Source: Butyrivibrio sp. INlla14 (lineage in GTDB: Bacteria; Bacillota; Clostridia; Lachnospirales; Lachnospiraceae). Taken from it: a stretch of 64,000 nt of DNA. This document shows positions 18,399 to 28,179 of the stretch, one piece after another. Numbering within the stretch: the stretch's first letter is position 1; each line of letters begins with the position of its first letter. The stretch is taken from positions 62,001 through 126,000 of the forward strand of contig NZ_FMVS01000012.1 of assembly GCF_900102515.1 (NCBI RefSeq), written 5' to 3'. Below the pieces are notes generated by a model. It saw nothing but the letters and a program-made list of their open reading frames with translations, was not told where the DNA came from and searched no databases. The position numbers and the translations under genes are program-made.

Positions 18399-19298
18399 TC
18401 ACATTAGCATCTCATTAAGGATTCGAGAAAACTTTTTGGCTCCATCCATAGTTAAATGATCCTGATCCAAAAAATCCTCGATATCCACTATCTGTTCATC
18501 ATTAAAATCAATGAAATTCACTTCAAATGGAAGCCCATTTAGAATCTCATAAACAATCTTTTTGTATTCTGGATTTATGTGCCTTATATATTCTCTGGAA
18601 AAAGGCATTATCATCACATATATCCTTACTCCGCTGTGAGATAATATCTGGCATAGTTTATAAAAAAGCCCAATATTTTCCTCAAGGGTTGCCTTGTGCT
18701 GTATGTGCTTGTTCTGAAGTAGCGCCCTGTTTTTTGCGAACTTCTCTCTCTCATCCTGAGTAATCTTGCTCCATCCGCCACTTGCTACCACAATATTGGC
18801 ATTTGCATCTCTTTTTATCCTGTCATTAAAATATGCTCTGTCCTGTAGAAAAAATGAATGATATTCATCTACAAATGTCTCATCAGAAAGCCTGCTGACA
18901 GCCCCCTCTTTCTGCTCGTCAGTAACATAATAATTGTGGGTTGTTCCAAACAGAGGATAATATATATCAAGACACCTTTCTTTAAACATTGTCCGCGACA
19001 GATCATAGTGAAAACTATAATAACCCAGTGCAAATACTACAGTTTTAACAACATGCTCCGTATCATTTTTTAGAATATCGACCAGGTGATGCGTGTCGTA
19101 AAAAATATCCTGCGAATGCATACAAAAGCTAAGAGAAGCTTTACTTATGCAGGAACAATCGATAGATTCAAGGCCATAACTAAGCCCGGTAAACACTATT
19201 TCCGGCTGCACCTTGTGTGTATTAAAGAGCCAGTGCATACTTTCAAGATAGCAATAATCGTAGTTTGCCAAAAAAAATGGATTTTGCTCAATACCCAT
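18399..19298 (-). CDS. SGNH-hydrolase-like protein, possibly a glycan acyl-modifying enzyme
   Basis: I do not recognise a named family with certainty. The 299-residue protein has a VFTGLSYGLES segment near residue 37 resembling SGNH block I, where Ser would be the nucleophile. Near its end it has DQDHLTMDGAKKFS, resembling the Asp-x-x-His block V. Together these suggest an SGNH/GDSL fold as in DltD- or AlgX-type proteins that move or remove acyl groups on glycans. No signal peptide or membrane segment is seen, so it may act in the cytoplasm. The ATG at 19298 is chosen because AGGAG lies ten bases upstream; a TTG at 19319 has no ribosome site. The fucosyltransferase-like gene lies just upstream. 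Confidence 0.55.
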   Translation of the reverse strand: MGIEQNPFFLANYDYCYLESMHWLFNTHKVQPEIVFTGLSYGLESIDCSCISKASLSFCMHSQDIFYDTHHLVDILKNDTEHVVKTVVFALGYYSFHYDLSRTMFKERCLDIYYPLFGTTHNYYVTDEQKEGAVSRLSDETFVDEYHSFFLQDRAYFNDRIKRDANANIVVASGGWSKITQDEREKFAKNRALLQNKHIQHKATLEENIGLFYKLCQILSHSGVRIYVMIMPFSREYIRHINPEYKKIVYEILNGLPFEVNFIDFNDEQIVDIEDFLDQDHLTMDGAKKFSRILNEMLM

Positions 19299-19329
19299 TA
19301 CCCCAAAGCTCCTATCCAAATATCTGCAA

Positions 19330-20127
19330 TCAGATCACAACCCAATTATCAAGATACAGCATTCTCGAATCTCTATTTCTAAACCAGTTCGCCGGTGCAA
19401 CGGTTATTCCGTCTCTATTTGAAACGGCAGCTCCCCACCAGCTAAAAGTAGAATTTGCTATGATGTGGTGTCTTGCTCTGGTCAAAAGATATAAATCCTC
19501 ATAATCCCTTCTCATAGGCATAAATACTGTTTTCCTCTGCCAAATATCATCCATAAAGCTCTTGCAGTATTGGATATCATCACTGAAAACATAAAGAGTA
19601 GTGTTGTCATCTTTTCCGGGAATTGCATCCATTGCTCTCTTATAATATTCCAGAGTTATATCCCCATATTTTCTGACATTATCTTCATCCAGATAATCTC
19701 CGCGCCTTACATGCAGGGAAATCGAATTGCCTTCTTCAATTTCCCTGGCCACATTTCCAAAATCAGGATCAGGGTTTTCTTCCCTCAATCTTAGATTCTC
19801 TCTGCACCAGCTAATGAGCGGATCACAAAACTTCTTATCCTGCCAGAATCCGCTGTAAAAAACTTCATCATCTCCCTGCATCACTGTAAAAGGCTCATAT
19901 TCTCTGCATATTTTCGTCACATTAAGGGCACCCTTAACCTCTTTATATTCAAAGTTAAAGTTCTGCAAGGAGTAATCTCTTTTTACTATGTCAGGATTAT
20001 CCTCCAGCCTGTCAAAGAAAGAGGTGTAAAGCGCTGATTCGTTGCCCGTCACCTCTTCAATACATTTAGCAAAAGCATATTGAAAAAGCTGGTTTCCCAA
20101 ACCTCCCATAACTTCAACGTAATTCAT
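19330..20127 (-). CDS. GT11 family alpha-1,2-fucosyltransferase-like protein
   Basis: A 265-residue protein with the GT11 hallmarks: EVMGGLGNQLFQYAFA at the N terminus, HVRRGDY (the Arg residues bind the GDP-sugar) and STFSWWGAA near the C terminus. GT11 enzymes move L-fucose, or less often another sugar, from a GDP donor in alpha-1,2 linkage. No GDP-fucose synthesis genes are in the window, so the donor must be made elsewhere. The ATG at 20127 is preferred; it lies inside the end of the preceding GT2 gene (14-base overlap). A GTG at 20148 is the alternative. Co-transcription with the GT2 and the downstream genes is likely. Confidence 0.88.
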   Translation of the reverse strand: MNYVEVMGGLGNQLFQYAFAKCIEEVTGNESALYTSFFDRLEDNPDIVKRDYSLQNFNFEYKEVKGALNVTKICREYEPFTVMQGDDEVFYSGFWQDKKFCDPLISWCRENLRLREENPDPDFGNVAREIEEGNSISLHVRRGDYLDEDNVRKYGDITLEYYKRAMDAIPGKDDNTTLYVFSDDIQYCKSFMDDIWQRKTVFMPMRRDYEDLYLLTRARHHIIANSTFSWWGAAVSNRDGITVAPANWFRNRDSRMLYLDNWVVI

Positions 20128-21136
20128 CCTGGCCAAATCTCCTGTCACACTCTTCCATGATCTTTATATCAAGCTCTGAAATCCTGCTTGTCACCTCCGG
20201 ATTATCTCTATAAGGAATCTTTATGACCTTTTCTTTTAACTTGGCAAGTTCAGATATCATCTGCCTTTCTGAGTCATTTATTCTATCAAAGTAATCACTG
20301 ACATGCTTTTCATCTGCGCCAAGCTTTAATATCTGGTCGTAAAGGCATCTGTTGATTCCATAGGAATACCATACGGCCTGAGCATACTCTATTGTCTGCT
20401 TTGCAGCCTCATAACTTGGAAGGTCATGGCAGAGCCTATAGGTTCCCTCAATAACACCATAAATACTTTCAAAATACTTGTCCTGATCAATGATCTTAGT
20501 ATCTGAGCCTGGGGCATCACTGTAGTAATATAGGACTTCTTTCACAGTCCAAATGTCTTTGGCCTTGAGATACAAGTACTTTAAAACATCATTATCAGAT
20601 AAAATCCTTACATGATTACGCATTTTGATTGGTGGATCAAAAAACAATTCTCTTCTGATAAGCTTACTCCAAAGATAACCACCTTGAAGAATGAGAATAC
20701 GCCTCTTCTCATCATCAAGAATGCCTTCAGCCTCATTTGGCGTTGAAATCGTAGTGGCATCAGATGCTTCCACATAGAATCCACAATCTACCATGTCTGC
20801 ATCTTTTTCTTTGGCTTTTTGATAGAGAAGTTCAAACATGTTTGAAGCGCAATAATCGTCGCTGTCACAAAAGCCTATATATTCACCTTGGGCAATCTCA
20901 AGACCTGTATTCTTGGCTCCGCCGCAGCCAAGATTCTGCTCATTGTTTAGAATAATAACCTTATCCGGAAACTGTTCCCTACACCTTTGCATTATTTCCC
21001 AGGTATCATCCCTTGAGGCATCATTAACAACAATTATCTCTATGTCATCCAGAGTCTGATGAACAAGACTTGTAAGACATTTAGCCAAGGTGTTATGAGC
21101 ATTATATGCACCTACAATTATGCTAACCTTCTTCAT
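20114..21136 (-). CDS. GT2 family glycosyltransferase
   Basis: A 340-residue GT2 enzyme with VSIIVGAYNAHNTLAKCL at the start, the NDASRDDT segment and CDSDDY as the metal-binding site at about residue 90. It is a close paralogue of the GT2 at 15007-16017, which suggests that part of the locus arose by duplication and divergence. It is the first gene of a minus-strand run that continues through the GT11, SGNH-like, CgeB-like, GT4 and second GT2 genes. GGAGAAG precedes the ATG, and an extended -10 promoter (TGATAAAAT) lies ~50 bases upstream. Confidence 0.9.
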   Translation of the reverse strand: MKKVSIIVGAYNAHNTLAKCLTSLVHQTLDDIEIIVVNDASRDDTWEIMQRCREQFPDKVIILNNEQNLGCGGAKNTGLEIAQGEYIGFCDSDDYCASNMFELLYQKAKEKDADMVDCGFYVEASDATTISTPNEAEGILDDEKRRILILQGGYLWSKLIRRELFFDPPIKMRNHVRILSDNDVLKYLYLKAKDIWTVKEVLYYYSDAPGSDTKIIDQDKYFESIYGVIEGTYRLCHDLPSYEAAKQTIEYAQAVWYSYGINRCLYDQILKLGADEKHVSDYFDRINDSERQMISELAKLKEKVIKIPYRDNPEVTSRISELDIKIMEECDRRFGQDELR

Positions 21137-21187
21137 TTTTCTTCTCCAAAGAATAAAGATGCGCGAATTGTTAACGTATTTATGTAT

Positions 21188-21212
21188 ATTTTATCACAAT
21201 TTATAATATAAT
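21188..21212. promoter_or_regulatory. Compact divergent promoter pair (GT2 gene / DUF6492-like gene)
   Basis: On the minus strand TGATAAAAT (21196 to 21188) faces the GT2 gene at 21136. On the plus strand two overlapping TATAAT boxes (21202-21207 and 21207-21212) face the gene at 21255. The minus element sits in the same 15-base sequence found at 9083-9097, so the two regions share an ancestor or a regulator. Confidence 0.5.
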
Positions 21213-21254
21213 AGTATTAGGCACATCCGCTTATACAGCTATATGGAGGTATTT

Positions 21255-22238
21255 ATGTCAAACCCACTTGAACAAAAATTCGAATGTATCATTCCATCAA
21301 TAGTTCCTGACTACCTTCGATCAAGATCTTTTATACCATCATTTTTCAAATACCTTCCCATCAAAAAAATTGTATTTATCGGACCTTTAAGTCTGAAGGA
21401 ACAGATTGATTCTGATATTACTGATGGAGTATTTGATAACCATGATGTTTCTTTTCTTGAAGAGGGGGCACTTATACCTTTTGCGCCTGTAAAAGAGATA
21501 TTTTCCAAACTAATAGCTGAAGGCAAAAGTTCAAATCCTTCATCGGTGAATTGGTACTATCAGCAATTTCTCAAAATGGGCTATAGCAATATCTGTGAAG
21601 ATGAATATTACCTAAGTTGGGACGCCGACACACTTCCACTTAGAAAAATAGAAATGTTTGCGCCAAATGGTAAGCCCTTCCTCGATGTGAAATATGAACT
21701 TCAGGAAAGTTATTTCTTAACAATAAACAGACTTTTTGGCTTTACAAAAGTCATTGAAAATTCCTTTATCTCAGAGCATATGCTTTTTAACAAAGAGCTT
21801 ATGCAGGAGATGATTTCGGAAATAGAAAAAACTGATTTTGAAGGAATTTACTTCTATGAAAAAATCATGTCAGCAGTTGGCCCTGACAATCTTTATATTG
21901 GCTTTTCAGAATTTGAAACCTATGGTACCTGGGTTGCCATGAGACATCAGTCCAAGTACAGATTGCGCAACTGGAAGTCCTTCCGAAACACTAATTTTTT
22001 TGTCAATATTTCTGATCTTACCCAGGAAGATATGGACTGGCTGGCAATTAGCTATGACGCTGCTTCTTTTGAAAAATATCAGGAGACAGAGGAAATATTA
22101 ACAGAGCTTTTCAGAAATCCTCGTTACAGAGAAAAGCTCACCCCGGAGCAATTCTATCTGTCTATCTTAGAAAGCGGCGCAATGGGAGAATACAAGGACG
22201 GAAAACTTATAAACAATGACGGCTACGCTCCCATATAA
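21255..22238 (+). CDS. DUF6492-like putative glycosyltransferase
   Basis: A 327-residue protein I place with DUF6492-type proteins. Its core holds WYYQQFLKMGY, CEDEYYLSWDADT (a DxD metal-binding pattern as in GT-A enzymes) and ISEHMLFN, then SEFETYGTWVAMRH. The same segments form the N-terminal domain of the 744-residue protein at 24089-26323, so the two share a domain. A glycosyltransferase role is inferred from the DxD and the context; the sugar is unknown. The ATG at 21255 is chosen for its GGAGG five bases upstream. It is followed after 23 bases by the GT2-like/CgeB gene on the same strand. Confidence 0.7.
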   Translation: MSNPLEQKFECIIPSIVPDYLRSRSFIPSFFKYLPIKKIVFIGPLSLKEQIDSDITDGVFDNHDVSFLEEGALIPFAPVKEIFSKLIAEGKSSNPSSVNWYYQQFLKMGYSNICEDEYYLSWDADTLPLRKIEMFAPNGKPFLDVKYELQESYFLTINRLFGFTKVIENSFISEHMLFNKELMQEMISEIEKTDFEGIYFYEKIMSAVGPDNLYIGFSEFETYGTWVAMRHQSKYRLRNWKSFRNTNFFVNISDLTQEDMDWLAISYDAASFEKYQETEEILTELFRNPRYREKLTPEQFYLSILESGAMGEYKDGKLINNDGYAPI

Positions 22239-22261
22239 TCCGGAAATGTGAGGCTGCCACC

Positions 22262-24073
22262 ATGATCAACAATAAAATATGCTTTATTTGCTGCATCACA
22301 GATATCGAAAACGACAGTAGAATCGCCCAAAATATAAGTATGCTCTCTATTCCGGAGGGTTATGACGTGGAATACCTTGGCGTAACGCAGGCCAAGTCTA
22401 TTGCTGATGGCTATAATGAGGCAATTGATTCTACTGATGCGCTTATAAAGATATTTCTAAAAGAAAGCGTCACGATAACTAGCCCTGATCTTCTAGCTGA
22501 TATTGTCCGCATCTATTCAGGAAGCGATAAAATCGCAGTAATTGGGGCCTTGGGTACTGACAAGATGCCTGTTGATATGGTAATGCAGCATGGAATAATG
22601 TATGGCCAGGAATCAGATAATACCTATGCCGTAAATGGAGAATATCAGGAAGTTCTATGCATATCTGATGATCTGTTTACAGTAAAAGGTGATTATCGTT
22701 TTAACAGTGAGCTTTTTGATGGTGACAGTTTCTATAATGTGGATCTATGTGCCAGTGTCCTTAGAAGCGGTAAAAAAATAGTTGTGGCAAGTCAGTCTCC
22801 GGTTTACTGGACGAATGGTACTACTCCTCCCGTATATGATGATTCTTTTGAAAAATACAGGAAAATAGCTCTTGATAGGTACTCAGGGATCTTCAGGATT
22901 GATAAATCTGCAAGACGAATTGGCGTAGCTTTCCTTGAGGAGATGTCTGCCAATGACATGTTGTGGGCTCTTCTGCAGACCAGACATGATGTAGAGATTA
23001 TGGATCTTGGTATTTCAATCTATAGAAATACCCCTGAGGATGTTGATAAAATCTACCATTTCATCACTGATCACCACATTGATATTGTTTTTAGTTTCGA
23101 CTTCTGTCCTGCCATATCTGCTGCCTGTGAAAAGAAAAACATTAAATATGCCTCCTGGATCTATGACGCACCACAGGAAGCACTTTTTGACGCGCAGGTT
23201 CTAAACTCCTGCAATTATGTTTTTTCTTTTGACAAAGATCAGGTTAAAGATACTACTGAATTTGGATGTCCCCATGTTTTCTATCAGCCCCTTGCAGCCA
23301 ACACCACAAGAATGTCAACGCTCGCAACAACGGCACAAGATGTAGACAGATTTTCCTGTGAAGTTTCATTTATAGGATCCCTATATTCTGATAATTTATA
23401 CCGAGATGTATTAGAAAGAGTGTGCAGCAACACTCATAAAGAACTTGACAGAATAATTAAAGACTCTATGGGAATTTGGGATGGTCAGGATCATATCAGT
23501 GGCAAGCTATCGGACTCAGCCAGAGACGAGCTATTGGCTCTTCTATGCCAAAATAAAAATCCTCTTGCCAGGTTTTCACCGGACGCATACATAAATGCCA
23601 TTTTTATTTCCAGATATCTTACAAGCCTTGAACGAACCGAAATACTAAGACGCATTTCCAAGTATGGCCTTCACTTTTACACCAGAGAAAGTAATGTTTG
23701 TATAGAAAATGTCACCCCTCTCCCTGCACTAGACTACAACTTTGAGCTCCCAAAGGCCTATGCCCTTAGCAAGATAAATCTTAATATCACCCTGCACACC
23801 ATCACTTCTGGAATCCCACTGCGGGTATTTGACATTATGGGCTCTGGTGGATTCATGCTGACCAACTATCAGCCTGAAATCCAGGATCTTTTTGTCATAG
23901 GAAAAGATCTTGATGTTTTCCACAATATAGATGAACTGGAAGAAAAGATACAATTCTATCTTGGACATGATGACCTTAGAAGGCAAATCGCCAAAAATGG
24001 TCAGGAAATAATTAAAAAGAGCCATTCCTACGAAGTAAGCATGAATGCCATGCTCAGTAAGATGGCTCTGTAA
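22262..24073 (+). CDS. Bifunctional-looking GT2-like / CgeB-like glycosyltransferase
   Basis: A 603-residue fusion. Residues ~1-215 resemble a small GT-A-like domain (CFICCITDIENDSR opening, the ADGYNEAIDS segment), of the kind found before other glycosyltransferases. Residues ~220-603 are CgeB/DUF3880-like, with VFSFDFCPAIS, YASWIYDAPQE and GIPLRVFDIMGSGGFML. The CgeB part equals a whole stand-alone paralogue (383-389 residues). Such a fusion may add two sugars in succession, or the first domain may only bind the acceptor. It is co-directional with the DUF6492-like gene and converges on the next minus-strand gene with a 15-base gap. Confidence 0.78.
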   Translation: MINNKICFICCITDIENDSRIAQNISMLSIPEGYDVEYLGVTQAKSIADGYNEAIDSTDALIKIFLKESVTITSPDLLADIVRIYSGSDKIAVIGALGTDKMPVDMVMQHGIMYGQESDNTYAVNGEYQEVLCISDDLFTVKGDYRFNSELFDGDSFYNVDLCASVLRSGKKIVVASQSPVYWTNGTTPPVYDDSFEKYRKIALDRYSGIFRIDKSARRIGVAFLEEMSANDMLWALLQTRHDVEIMDLGISIYRNTPEDVDKIYHFITDHHIDIVFSFDFCPAISAACEKKNIKYASWIYDAPQEALFDAQVLNSCNYVFSFDKDQVKDTTEFGCPHVFYQPLAANTTRMSTLATTAQDVDRFSCEVSFIGSLYSDNLYRDVLERVCSNTHKELDRIIKDSMGIWDGQDHISGKLSDSARDELLALLCQNKNPLARFSPDAYINAIFISRYLTSLERTEILRRISKYGLHFYTRESNVCIENVTPLPALDYNFELPKAYALSKINLNITLHTITSGIPLRVFDIMGSGGFMLTNYQPEIQDLFVIGKDLDVFHNIDELEEKIQFYLGHDDLRRQIAKNGQEIIKKSHSYEVSMNAMLSKMAL

Positions 24074-24088
24074 TTAGCCTAAAAAAAA

Positions 24089-26323
24089 TTATCCCAGATA
24101 CTGAGCCACCAGATCAAACTCCTCAAGTTTCATAGGAAGTTCACTGACGCTCTTAAAAACTTTGACACAGGAAATAGTAAATCTTCTGGCATCATCATTT
24201 TCTTCTACGCCATACAAGTCAGCATTTGGATACATGAAATGTATTCTTCCAAGCATATTTCCGCAGCCGCAGCCTACATAAACAATGCTAAAGCTATCAT
24301 CCCTCTTGTAGCCCTTTTTTTCTATCTCATTGATATATTTAAGCTCATTCACGCTTAAAACCGCGTATTTTGAAGAGTCAAAGCCCCACTTATCCACAAG
24401 ATATTCACGGTGCTGTGCAAAAAGCTCCCTTAAGTCATTTCTCTTTATAAAGCTCTGGCTTCCCGCATGATAAATAAACGCGTTATGGCATACCATAAGC
24501 TTATATCCTTTTTCTCTGATCCTAAGGCTAAGGTCATCATCTTCAAGGAATCCCGGAGTAAATGCCGGATCGAAGCCCCCTACTTTATCATAAGCTTCTC
24601 TTTTTAAGAACATAGCAAAACCACAAAGTTTACTCTGTTCCTCAAGAGGATTATCCATAGGAACATTATTGGATGCCCCAAATTCCACATACTGCTCAGG
24701 AGCATCAAATCTCACATCCAGAAGCTGATCTCCCTCTGAATAGTTCTGAACCGCGCCCACAGCACCGATTTCCTCCGATGAATATAGTGCCATCCTCAAC
24801 CAGAACAATGCATTTGCAGGAACTCTTGTATCGTTGTTTAGGTAAAAGACATCGTACCCTTCAGGGAGATACTCGCAGGCCGCATTATTTCCAACCGAAA
24901 ATCCCAAATTCTCCTCATTAAGAATGATCAGAGCCTCGTCGTGGTCATTCCCCCACTGAGCAAGCCATTCACTGGTGCCATCCTTGGAACCATTCTCAAA
25001 TACTACCAGTAAATATGCATCAGGATTACAGTTGGTATATATGCTCTCTATGCATCTTTGCAGGTAATAAGTGTTGTTGTAGGACAGTATGATAAAAGCA
25101 GCCTTATTGACCGCTACATTTCCGGATTCTTTCAAGCCATTCTTTTTCCCGGTAATACGCTCTTTCTCTGATGTATCCTCGCATAGATACTCAGCATTTT
25201 CATAACACAAGAAAGCCTGATTGATGTTCTTATCCTTCAGATCATCCCCAAGCTTCTCGTAAATCTTATAAGTGTCCTTATCAAGGTATTTGAGCCTGTC
25301 CTCTGGAATAACATCAGCTGACATAGAAAAGCCGCCGCTTACGTTATTGGCTCTTGCTGCATTTGGATCATCTGCCCAAACCTCCTTGTAGCCTTCCTTA
25401 TACTCCATCTGGGCAGCCTGCAGCATCTGCTTGGGAGTAAGCTTTTCCTGATAATAGGGATTGTCAAAAAGATTGGCATTATCCTCCCTGACTTCGTGGC
25501 CCTTTTCAAAAGATATAGCATCAAAGTCCTGAGCCAGCCAGGTAAAATCCCTGTCACATATGGTATCAATAGAAAAGAAATTGCCTCCCTGCCTGAAGGA
25601 ATGCCACTCTCTGAGCTTGTATACATTCTGAAATCTAAGAGCCACATAAGTTCCATAAGTTTCAAATTCGCTAAAGGATGAATCCTGTATTTTCTCATCG
25701 GGAATAGCATTTATAATCTTTTCCCAGAACTTTGTTCCTTCAATTGCGTCATTTTTCTCTATATCCTGGATAAGACTACGCATAATGTCTGTTCGGAAAA
25801 GCATATGTTCGGAGATAAAGGATCTCTCAATAACTTTGCCAAATCCCGGAAGAATCTTTCCCATGGTTTCAAAGTACTCAGCGTGGTACTCATGCTTCAT
25901 ATCAAGATAGGGTTTTCCTGACTCTTTCTGGAACATGCTTATTTTTTTGCAGGGAATCGTATCCCCGTCCCAAACCATGTAATACTCATCTTCGCATAAA
26001 AAAGCATACTGCATCTTAAGGAACTGCTGATAATACCAGCCTGTAATTCCTCTTGGAAGCTCACGCCCTGCCAGAATATGCTCCATGCGCTTTTTTATCA
26101 ACGCATGAACATCATCAAATGGAATAATGTCACTTTCATTAATCCATTCAACTTTTCCGTTTAGTTCAGGCACACGGTCAAGGACTTCCCCTACTCCTTC
26201 ACCGCTGACAAAGCAGACAGGTCCATACTTGATATTACGGACTAGCCTTGGGTAGAGTCTTAGAAGTCTTTCTGCATCCTTTGGAGTTATAACTATTAGT
26301 GTTCTAAAGCTTATGCCATCCAT
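24089..26323 (-). CDS. Three-part protein: DUF6492-like, GT2 glycosyltransferase, methyltransferase-like tail
   Basis: A 744-residue fusion. Residues ~1-330 match the DUF6492-like protein at 21255 (WYYQQFLKMQY, CEDEYYMVWDGDT, ISEHMLF). Residues ~405-660 are a GT2 domain with AFIILSYNN, VFENGSKDGT and YLNNDT as the metal site, then GFLEDDDLSLR. The last ~75 residues contain IVYVGCGCGNMLG and YGVEEND, resembling motifs I and II of a SAM-binding Rossmann fold, but the region is too short for a whole methyltransferase. It might be a regulatory remnant. It is the last gene of the minus-strand run that begins at 32879. Substrates are unknown. Confidence 0.75.
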   Translation of the reverse strand: MDGISFRTLIVITPKDAERLLRLYPRLVRNIKYGPVCFVSGEGVGEVLDRVPELNGKVEWINESDIIPFDDVHALIKKRMEHILAGRELPRGITGWYYQQFLKMQYAFLCEDEYYMVWDGDTIPCKKISMFQKESGKPYLDMKHEYHAEYFETMGKILPGFGKVIERSFISEHMLFRTDIMRSLIQDIEKNDAIEGTKFWEKIINAIPDEKIQDSSFSEFETYGTYVALRFQNVYKLREWHSFRQGGNFFSIDTICDRDFTWLAQDFDAISFEKGHEVREDNANLFDNPYYQEKLTPKQMLQAAQMEYKEGYKEVWADDPNAARANNVSGGFSMSADVIPEDRLKYLDKDTYKIYEKLGDDLKDKNINQAFLCYENAEYLCEDTSEKERITGKKNGLKESGNVAVNKAAFIILSYNNTYYLQRCIESIYTNCNPDAYLLVVFENGSKDGTSEWLAQWGNDHDEALIILNEENLGFSVGNNAACEYLPEGYDVFYLNNDTRVPANALFWLRMALYSSEEIGAVGAVQNYSEGDQLLDVRFDAPEQYVEFGASNNVPMDNPLEEQSKLCGFAMFLKREAYDKVGGFDPAFTPGFLEDDDLSLRIREKGYKLMVCHNAFIYHAGSQSFIKRNDLRELFAQHREYLVDKWGFDSSKYAVLSVNELKYINEIEKKGYKRDDSFSIVYVGCGCGNMLGRIHFMYPNADLYGVEENDDARRFTISCVKVFKSVSELPMKLEEFDLVAQYLG

Positions 26324-26335
26324 TATGTGCCTCTT

Positions 26336-27005
26336 TCAGATAGTAATCTTTTTCATGAACCAGGTGTTTTTGAAGATAACTTCATTTCTTTCTTTTTCAT
26401 CAAGGTTAAGCGTTGGCCAGTCATTTATTAGTGCCAGTCCGCTCTCCGAAGTCTCACCATTATAGGTGCTGTATATCCCTTCTTTTAACAGCATGTGGAA
26501 AAAACACATTTCCATCCATCTGTTTCCAACCATGGCTCTGTCATCCAAAGTCCACTTCCACAGCCTCGTCACAGGGCTCTCCCCATCCGACTCTGAAAAA
26601 TCCCTTATTGGGATAGTCTGCATTTTGCTGAAGTCCAACACCTATGGTGGCGTAAATGGCTTCCTTTTTCTCCATGTGGGACATGCAGTTTTCAAACCAT
26701 CGTTTTCCCGGGATTGTATCATCATCGAAAACAGCAACATACGGGCAGGTCGCCACCTCATTGGCGTAGACAAACCTTCCCCATACACCCACGTTTTCAC
26801 TGCAAATGCGAATGGCTGTGAATCTCTTTTTTATCTCTTCCTCGAGCTCTATGGTATAAATCCCATTGGAAATATGATCCTGGAAAAGAAATATCTCTTT
26901 AGGCTTTATTGTCTGGTTTTCGACTGCTTCCAATTGCCTCAGAAGCATCTCCGGCCTCTTGTATAGAGTCAGTACAACCGATATATCCCCTTTACCTTCC
27001 ATCAT
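26336..27005 (-). pseudogene. GT2-like glycosyltransferase gene, probably frameshifted
   Basis: Two overlapping reading frames together make one GT2-like protein of about 220 residues. The upstream frame (27005 to about 26549) has ISVVLTLYKRPEM, a FDDDTIP metal site and RVGWGEP, then stops at 26541 just after a VEVDFG segment. The continuation, with VGNRWMEMCFF and onwards, is in the frame ending at 26336 and needs one base skipped near 26545. The part of the second frame that overlaps the first looks like out-of-frame translation. So this is either a recently inactivated gene or a sequence error. Neighbours on both sides are intact, same-strand glycosylation genes. The ribosome site AAGGA precedes the ATG at 27005. 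Confidence 0.65.
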
Positions 27006-27023
27006 CCATTCCTTTCACTTTTT

Positions 27024-28178
27024 TCAAGCTTTAAAAAGCATTATGTCCAACTGAAAATCAAAGTTTTCATAATACGTAATGTCTTGCATAGGGTGTATCT
27101 TGTCACCACCTTCCTGCATAATTAAAAAGGAAGTATACATTTCAAATAATAGCTCTTTGAATTCGTCCCATCTTCCGGTTTCCCTGTAAAGTTTGGGAGA
27201 ATACTCAAAGATAATCGGAACATTTATACTGCTTAAAGTCTTCCTGGCGCCCTTAAAAAATGCAGGTTCAAAGCCTTCCACATCAATCCATACCCATTTA
27301 ATCCTGTTTATATCGATTCCGTTTTCTTCCACATATTCATCAAATGGGATAGTTTCTACTTCCTCAACAGATACATCCGTCTCCCATCCGGAGATCAGGC
27401 CGCTTCCACCGGGGTTTGTGGCGCTATATTCAAATTTGCAGATAGCCCTCTCATCTGAAACTGCATATTTGGCAAGAGTTAACTCATCGTCGTTTATGTC
27501 GTTCAAAATAGCATTTACTCTATACAGCTTATGATTCATTCTCGCCGGTTCAAATGCCAGTATTTTCACGGAATTATCCAGTTTCTTTTTAAAATAAATA
27601 GAAGTGGTTCCAATATTTGCACCTATGTCACAGAACAAATCCTGTTTATCCGAAAAAGAAAAGTACTTATTACCAAGCTCATAAAAAGCATCTATGCTAT
27701 CTTTTGAGAAATTTTCTTTCTTGTTGTACATTTCAACCATGATGGTGTCATCGCTGGCGATATTTACATAGGAAAGATCTTCTACTGTTACAAGGGCATA
27801 TTCACCCATTATATTGGACTCATACTTCATTTTTACTTTCTTGTATTTCATCATTTCAAGATATTCATCCAGAAAATAACCTCTGACTTTTTCAAAGTCA
27901 TCACATATGATTTCATCCAGTGACAGGAAAATCAGCTTATCAGATGTTAATCCTAAACGGGACAAAACACCTTTAATTTTTTCAAAGTCACGCTCCACAA
28001 TAGTGACAACAGCATAATCATAGCCGCTATAATCACCAATAGTTGTAAGGTCTACACCGTCCTGTCCATCAAGGGTAAACAGCTCGCATAATTCAATTGC
28101 ATCTGCCTTAAAAACATAATCCAGATTATCCGGTCCATTTTTATACGTATCAACAAATACCAGTTTTAATTTATCCAT
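27024..28178 (-). CDS. FkbM-family methyltransferase
   Basis: A 384-residue protein. The first ~175 residues are a variable N-terminal region of unknown role. The remainder is an FkbM domain: FCDIGANIGTTS is the SAM-binding motif I, ILAFEPA follows as motif II, and WIDVEGFEPAFFKGA is the characteristic later segment. FkbM proteins are O-methyltransferases, and many methylate sugars in surface glycans. It probably caps or decorates the glycan made by the adjacent GT2 and GT8 enzymes. The ATG at 28178 follows the upstream stop by one base, with GGTGAG as ribosome site; an earlier ATG at 28193 would overlap the upstream gene by 14 bases. Confidence 0.88.
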   Translation of the reverse strand: MDKLKLVFVDTYKNGPDNLDYVFKADAIELCELFTLDGQDGVDLTTIGDYSGYDYAVVTIVERDFEKIKGVLSRLGLTSDKLIFLSLDEIICDDFEKVRGYFLDEYLEMMKYKKVKMKYESNIMGEYALVTVEDLSYVNIASDDTIMVEMYNKKENFSKDSIDAFYELGNKYFSFSDKQDLFCDIGANIGTTSIYFKKKLDNSVKILAFEPARMNHKLYRVNAILNDINDDELTLAKYAVSDERAICKFEYSATNPGGSGLISGWETDVSVEEVETIPFDEYVEENGIDINRIKWVWIDVEGFEPAFFKGARKTLSSINVPIIFEYSPKLYRETGRWDEFKELLFEMYTSFLIMQEGGDKIHPMQDITYYENFDFQLDIMLFKA

Positions 28179-28179
28179 A

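Noticed and set aside
26336..27005. Programmed ribosomal frameshift
   Set aside because: No slippery heptamer or stimulating structure is evident at the frame change; mutation or sequence error is simpler.
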